From positions 124,001 through 188,000 of the forward strand of contig NZ_JADKRV010000002.1 of the NCBI RefSeq assembly GCF_015351025.1: a stretch of DNA of 64,000 nt, read 5' to 3'. This DNA comes from Curtobacterium sp. VKM Ac-1376 (GTDB lineage Bacteria; Actinomycetota; Actinomycetes; Actinomycetales; Microbacteriaceae). Shown piece after piece: positions 60,246 through 64,000 of this stretch. Below the pieces are notes generated by a model. The model was given only the letters and a program-made list of their open reading frames with translations. It did no database searches and was not told where the DNA came from. A program made the translations under genes and the position numbers. Position 1 is the stretch's first letter. The number at the start of each line of letters is the position of its first letter.

Positions 60246-61787
60246 TCAGGCGACGCTCCGCAGTGCCTCGGCCGGACGGAGCCGGCTCGCACGCCAGCCA
60301 CCGAGCGCGCCCGCGAGCAGACCGCCGAGGATCGCCAGGCCGATCGCCAGCAGGATCACCTCGACCGTGACCGGGGCGTGCAGGACGACGTCGGTCGTCG
60401 ACGCTGTGCTCGCGCCGCCGCCACCGCCGAACCCGCCGGCCGGGGCGCCGCCGCCCGCGCCGCTGCCCGCCGCTGCGGTCGCCGCGCCGCCGGGCATGCC
60501 GCCGCCTGCCCCGCCGCCCGCGCCGCCGCCACCGGCGGTCGTGCTCGAGGCGCTCGCCGAGATCGTCGGGCTGATGATGTTCACCACGAGGATGCCGATC
60601 AGGCCGGCCGCGGCGCCGAGGACACCGCCGATCAGGCCCTGGACCAGGGACTCACCGGCGACCTGCCGGGTGATCCGGCCGTTCGACCAGCCGATCGCCT
60701 TCAGCGTGCCGAATTCGCGGGTGCGTCGGGTGACGCCGGAGATCGTGAACAGGATCGCGATGAGGAAGGCCGCTGCCAGGACCACGATCGACAGCCACTT
60801 GCCGAGGTTGGAGACCAGGCTCGACGCGGTGCTCAGGGAGCCGGACACGCTGGAGGCCAGGTCCGCCTCGGTGGAGACGGTCGCCGTGGTGAGTTGCTTC
60901 TGCAGCGTGGTCTTGATCGTGCTGACGTCCGACGACGACTCGGCGGACACGTAGATCGAGGTGACCTTGCCGTCGAGGTCGGCCAGCGCCTGTGCGGTGT
61001 CGAGCGGGATGTAGGTGTTCGAGCCCGTCGTCGAGGACGACCCGGTCGAGCTGACGATGCCGATCACGGTGAAGTCCGAGCCACCGATGTCGATCGTGTC
61101 GCCGACCGCCTTGGACTCGCTCTTCGCGTAGGACGCGTCGAGCACGACGACGTCCTTGCCGGCGTCCTTCGACGTGAACGAGCGCCCCTTCGTGAGCTCG
61201 GTGCTGGTCAGCGGACCGACGGCGTCACCGGACACCGGGATACCGGTGACGGTGAACGAGTCGACGCTGAACGAGCCACCGCCGAAGCCGCCGCCGCCGC
61301 CACCGCTCGGCGGACCCTGCTGCGTCGTGCTGCTGTCGCTGCTGCTGTCGTCGGTGGACTGCTGCTGGACCTGGCCGGAGAACGTGCTGTTCTCGAGGGT
61401 CAGCACGCCCGTCGCCGCGGAGACCCCGTCGGTGCTCGTGATCGTCGACAGGTTCGACGCGTTCAGCGTGCTCGTGCCGCGCGAGACCGCGAGCCTCGAC
61501 TGGGAGAGGTCCGTCGAGCCGCTGTCGTCGCTGCTGCTGTCGCCCTGGCTGCCGAAGTCGAAGCTCGGACGTCCTCCGCTCGCCGACTGGGTCGCGGTCT
61601 TCGTCACCGTGATGTCGGTGCCGACGCCGTAGACGGACTGCAGCACGCTCTTCTGGGCCGCCTGCACGCCGCCCGAGATCGAGGACACGATCACCACGAG
61701 GGCGATGGCCAGGGCCATGCCGATCGCGATGATGACGGTCTGCTTCTTGCGGTTGGTGAGCTCGCGCCTGAGGTAGGTCAGGAACAT
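60246..61787 (-). CDS. ABC transporter permease, MacB/FtsX type
   Basis: 513 residues with four helices in MacB topology: one near the N-terminus (about 18-38), then a large extracytoplasmic domain (about 40-350) and three C-terminal helices. Two low-complexity runs are inserted: a Ser/Asp stretch (about 88-170, ending in a Gly-rich segment) and a Gly/Ala/Met-rich stretch between the last helices (about 425-470). ATG 61787 follows GAGGAGA. With the ATPase it forms an exporter or envelope-stress pump; the divergent two-component system may control it. Confidence 0.9.
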   Translation of the reverse strand: MFLTYLRRELTNRKKQTVIIAIGMALAIALVVIVSSISGGVQAAQKSVLQSVYGVGTDITVTKTATQSASGGRPSFDFGSQGDSSSDDSGSTDLSQSRLAVSRGTSTLNASNLSTITSTDGVSAATGVLTLENSTFSGQVQQQSTDDSSSDSSTTQQGPPSGGGGGGFGGGSFSVDSFTVTGIPVSGDAVGPLTSTELTKGRSFTSKDAGKDVVVLDASYAKSESKAVGDTIDIGGSDFTVIGIVSSTGSSSTTGSNTYIPLDTAQALADLDGKVTSIYVSAESSSDVSTIKTTLQKQLTTATVSTEADLASSVSGSLSTASSLVSNLGKWLSIVVLAAAFLIAILFTISGVTRRTREFGTLKAIGWSNGRITRQVAGESLVQGLIGGVLGAAAGLIGILVVNIISPTISASASSTTAGGGGAGGGAGGGMPGGAATAAAGSGAGGGAPAGGFGGGGGASTASTTDVVLHAPVTVEVILLAIGLAILGGLLAGALGGWRASRLRPAEALRSVA

Positions 61788-62011
61788 GGTTCTCCTCGGT
61801 GGTGGCCGGCGGGGATCACCGGCCGCGCAGAGCACGCGGCGGGGCCGACGAGGAGAACCTATGGAGCGTTGTTGTGGTGCACACTGCCACTTCCGATGAA
61901 CTGTCTAAGGGGCGCACAGTCGGAACGAACCTCGGGAAGACCGCGCGCTCCGAGCAGGGGAGTACACAGATCGGCCAGGGGCTGCCCACAGATCGCTCAT
62001 AGGAAACTCTC

Positions 62012-62017
62012 GATACT
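62012..62017 (+). promoter_or_regulatory. Response regulator -10 box (leaderless type)
   Basis: GATACT lies seven bases before GTG 62025, without a ribosome binding site. Farther upstream, in the divergent region shared with the exporter, an inverted repeat with a 4-base bulge (ACTGT/ACAGT continuing to TTCCG/CGGAA, 61891-61925) may be a control site. Confidence 0.55.
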
Positions 62018-62024
62018 CGAAGAC

Positions 62025-62765
62025 GTGACCATCTCCCAGCCTGCAGCAGCCCCGCGCCTCACGCGTGCCGACGGAACCCCGTTGCGCATCCTCGTCGTCG
62101 ACGACGAAGCCAGCCTCACCGACCTCCTGTCCATGGCGCTCCGGTACGAGGGCTGGGACGTGAAGAGCGCGAACGGCGGGCAGGACGCCCTGACCACGGC
62201 GCGGGAGTTCAAGCCCGACGCCATGGTGCTCGACGTGATGATGCCGGACCTCGACGGCCTGCAGGTGCTGAGCCGGCTCCGGCAGAACAACGACGACACC
62301 CCGGTGCTGTTCCTCACCGCGAAGGACAGCGTCGAGGACCGCGTCACCGGCCTCACCGCCGGCGGCGACGACTACGTCACGAAGCCGTTCTCGCTCGAGG
62401 AAGTCGTGGCGCGCCTCCGTGGGCTCATCCGCCGCTCGCAGATCTCGATCTCGGAGGCCGGGGACTCTCGCATCGTCGTGGGCGACCTGGTGCTCGACGA
62501 GGAGTCCTACGAGGTCACCCGTGCCGGACGCTCCATCGAGCTGACCGCCACCGAGTTCGAGTTGCTCCGGTTCCTCATGCGCAACCCCCGACGTGTGCTG
62601 TCGAAGGCGCAGATCCTCGATCGCGTGTGGTCGTACGACTTCGGCGGCAAGTCGTCGGTGGTCGAGATCTACATCTCCTACCTGCGCAAGAAGATCGACG
62701 CGGGCGAGACCCCGATGATCCACACGGTGCGCGGCGTCGGGTACGTCATCAAGCCGACCTCGTGA
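62025..62765 (+). CDS. OmpR-family response regulator
   Basis: 246 residues. Receiver domain (about 22-135) has the acidic pair VDDE, phospho-acceptor Asp in MVLDVMMPDLDG, Thr in FLTAKD and Lys in VTKPFS. The C-terminal winged helix (about 150-243) has TATEFELLRFL and VWSYDFGGKSSVVEIYISYLRKK. GTG 62025 is the start. It overlaps the kinase gene by four bases (GTGA). It resembles MprA/TcrA-type actinobacterial regulators; signal unknown. Confidence 0.94.
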   Translation: MTISQPAAAPRLTRADGTPLRILVVDDEASLTDLLSMALRYEGWDVKSANGGQDALTTAREFKPDAMVLDVMMPDLDGLQVLSRLRQNNDDTPVLFLTAKDSVEDRVTGLTAGGDDYVTKPFSLEEVVARLRGLIRRSQISISEAGDSRIVVGDLVLDEESYEVTRAGRSIELTATEFELLRFLMRNPRRVLSKAQILDRVWSYDFGGKSSVVEIYISYLRKKIDAGETPMIHTVRGVGYVIKPTS

Positions 62766-64000
62766 CCCTGCGGCGTCGGCTCGTCCTGAGCATCGTCGCC
62801 CTCGTCGTGGCCGTCAGCGCGGTGATCGGGGCGGCGAGCATCGTCGCCCTCGCGTCGATCCAGACCGACGCGATCGACAAGCAGATCACGAGCGCCACCC
62901 ACCGAGCGCAGCGGTACCTGCAGGAGAACGAGTCGGGGCAACCCGGCATCGACCTGTCCCGTCCGTCCGGGCAGGCGGCCGGGACCCTGACCGCGTACTT
63001 CGTCGACGGCCAGGTCGTGATCGCGAGCATCCTGGACGAGTACGGACGTCCGAGCGGCATCACCCAGTCGAGCGCGCAGGCCCTCGGCACCGTGCGCGTC
63101 GGCGCTGAGCCGGCCACGGTCGACGTCGGGGCCGACATCGGTCGGTACCGGGTCGCGGCCGTCACCGTCGGACCCGCTGTCCTGGTCGTCGGCCTGCCGA
63201 TGGCGCCCGTGGACGACAGCGTGTGGAAGCTGTTCGGCGTCGTGATGACCGTCGTCGCCGCGGCGCTGCTGGCAGGTTCGATCGTCGCCGCGGTCGTCGT
63301 CCGGAGATCCCTCCGCCCGCTCGAGCGCGTCGCCGAGACCGCTTCGACCGTCGCCCGGATGCCCCTCGACCGCAGCGACGCCCTCGACGGTGTCCGGGTC
63401 CCCGACACCGATCCCCGCACCGAGGTCGGCCGGGTCGGCAGCGCGTTCAACCGGATGCTCGGGCACATCAGCGGCGCCATGCAGGCCCGGGAGCGCTCGG
63501 AGCAGAAGGTCCGGCAGTTCGTCGCGGATGCCTCGCACGAGCTCCGCACCCCGCTCGCCTCGGTCCGCGGGTACGCCGAGCTCACCCGACGGATGGGCGG
63601 CGACCTGCCGAAGGACGTCGTGTACGCGATGAGCCGCATCGAGTCGGAGTCCATCCGGATGACCTCGATGGTCGAGGACCTGCTGCTCCTCGCCCGCCTC
63701 GACGAGGGCCGGGAGATCCAGTTCGACGAGGTCGACCTCACCGGCCTGGTGCTGGACGCCGTGAACGACGCGCACGCGGCGTCGCCCGGCCACGTCATCG
63801 AGGTCGACGTCCCGCCGGAACCCGTCTCCGTCGTCGGGGACGCCGCGCGCCTGCACCAGGTCATCGTGAACCTCGTCACGAACGCCAGGACCCACACGCC
63901 CGAGGGCACGCGCATCACGGTGGGCATCGCCTCGGCCGCCGGCGGAGTGGACCTGACCGTGCGGGACACGGGCCAGGGCATCGACCCCGAGTTCCTGCCG
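62762..64000 (+). CDS. Sensor histidine kinase, C-terminus beyond window
   Basis: 413 codons are in the window without a stop. Two membrane helices (about 8-35 and 155-180) bracket an extracytoplasmic sensor region of about 120 residues. A HAMP segment follows (RRSLRPLERVAE), then the H-box FVADASHELRTPLASVRGY with the phospho-acceptor His, the N-box VNLVTNARTHTPEG and the G1 box DTGQGIDPEF at the edge. The last part of the ATPase domain is missing because the window ends. Cognate kinase of the preceding regulator. Confidence 0.94.
   Translation, partial: MTLRRRLVLSIVALVVAVSAVIGAASIVALASIQTDAIDKQITSATHRAQRYLQENESGQPGIDLSRPSGQAAGTLTAYFVDGQVVIASILDEYGRPSGITQSSAQALGTVRVGAEPATVDVGADIGRYRVAAVTVGPAVLVVGLPMAPVDDSVWKLFGVVMTVVAAALLAGSIVAAVVVRRSLRPLERVAETASTVARMPLDRSDALDGVRVPDTDPRTEVGRVGSAFNRMLGHISGAMQARERSEQKVRQFVADASHELRTPLASVRGYAELTRRMGGDLPKDVVYAMSRIESESIRMTSMVEDLLLLARLDEGREIQFDEVDLTGLVLDAVNDAHAASPGHVIEVDVPPEPVSVVGDAARLHQVIVNLVTNARTHTPEGTRITVGIASAAGGVDLTVRDTGQGIDPEFLP

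Overview
The window is chromosomal DNA from a high-GC actinobacterium. Gene order and families (tsf-rpsB, dprA-comM-yraN, DUF2469-rnhB-lepB-rplS, trmD-rimM-khpA-rpsP, a menaquinone locus, trnW-secE-nusG-rplK-rplA, Lsr2, DUF4229, Pr6Pr) point to Microbacteriaceae. Curtobacterium is my best guess, because 14075-21583 looks like a route to cyclohexanecarboxyl-CoA, the primer of the omega-cyclohexyl fatty acids known from Curtobacterium pusillum. The genus is inference. There is no prophage, transposon or CRISPR array.

Layout. 1-14000 is mostly minus-strand housekeeping: tsf (cut by the edge), rpsB, an MFS sugar transporter, a degenerate M23 protein, xerC, the coupled set yraN/comM/dprA, lsr2, DUF2469, rnhB, lepB, rplS, map (plus strand), trmD, rimM, khpA, rpsP. 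14075-21583 is a four-gene minus-strand operon, the most unusual part of the window: a 1082-residue fusion of an EPSP-synthase-like domain to an acyl-CoA ligase, then an acyl-CoA dehydrogenase, a FabL/ChcA-like enoyl reductase (SDR) and a 2,4-dienoyl-CoA-reductase-like flavoenzyme. A YbdK-type carboxylate-amine ligase is divergent from it, and ffh follows.

24961-38183 is the menaquinone region: menC, menB, menE, menA, menD, menF, menG and a polyprenyl diphosphate synthase, with small membrane proteins and a ferredoxin-NADP reductase. Together these cover chorismate to menaquinone apart from MenH and the DHNA-CoA thioesterase. 38195-43240 holds a cardiolipin synthase, YajQ, tRNA-Tyr, an inositol-phosphatase-family enzyme, a secreted M23 peptidase, tRNA-Thr and tRNA-Met. 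43237-50107 holds a hypothetical gene, a HadA/HadB-like dehydratase pair, murB, an aminotransferase and the trnW-secE-nusG-rplK-rplA block.

51501-58283 is a sugar-uptake and sugar-modification locus: a ROK repressor divergent from a TIM-barrel isomerase, a Gfo/Idh/MocA oxidoreductase, a binding lipoprotein and two permeases without their own ATPase. The shared promoter carries an inverted repeat over its -35 box. After a beta-propeller protein, the window ends with a MacB-type ABC exporter divergent from an OmpR-type regulator and a histidine kinase that runs off the edge.

Two genome-wide habits are visible. Many genes have a TANNNT -10 box only 6-8 bases before the start codon, as expected for leaderless mRNAs. 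Many transcription units end in long palindromes whose stems contain GGAGGC/GCCTCC.
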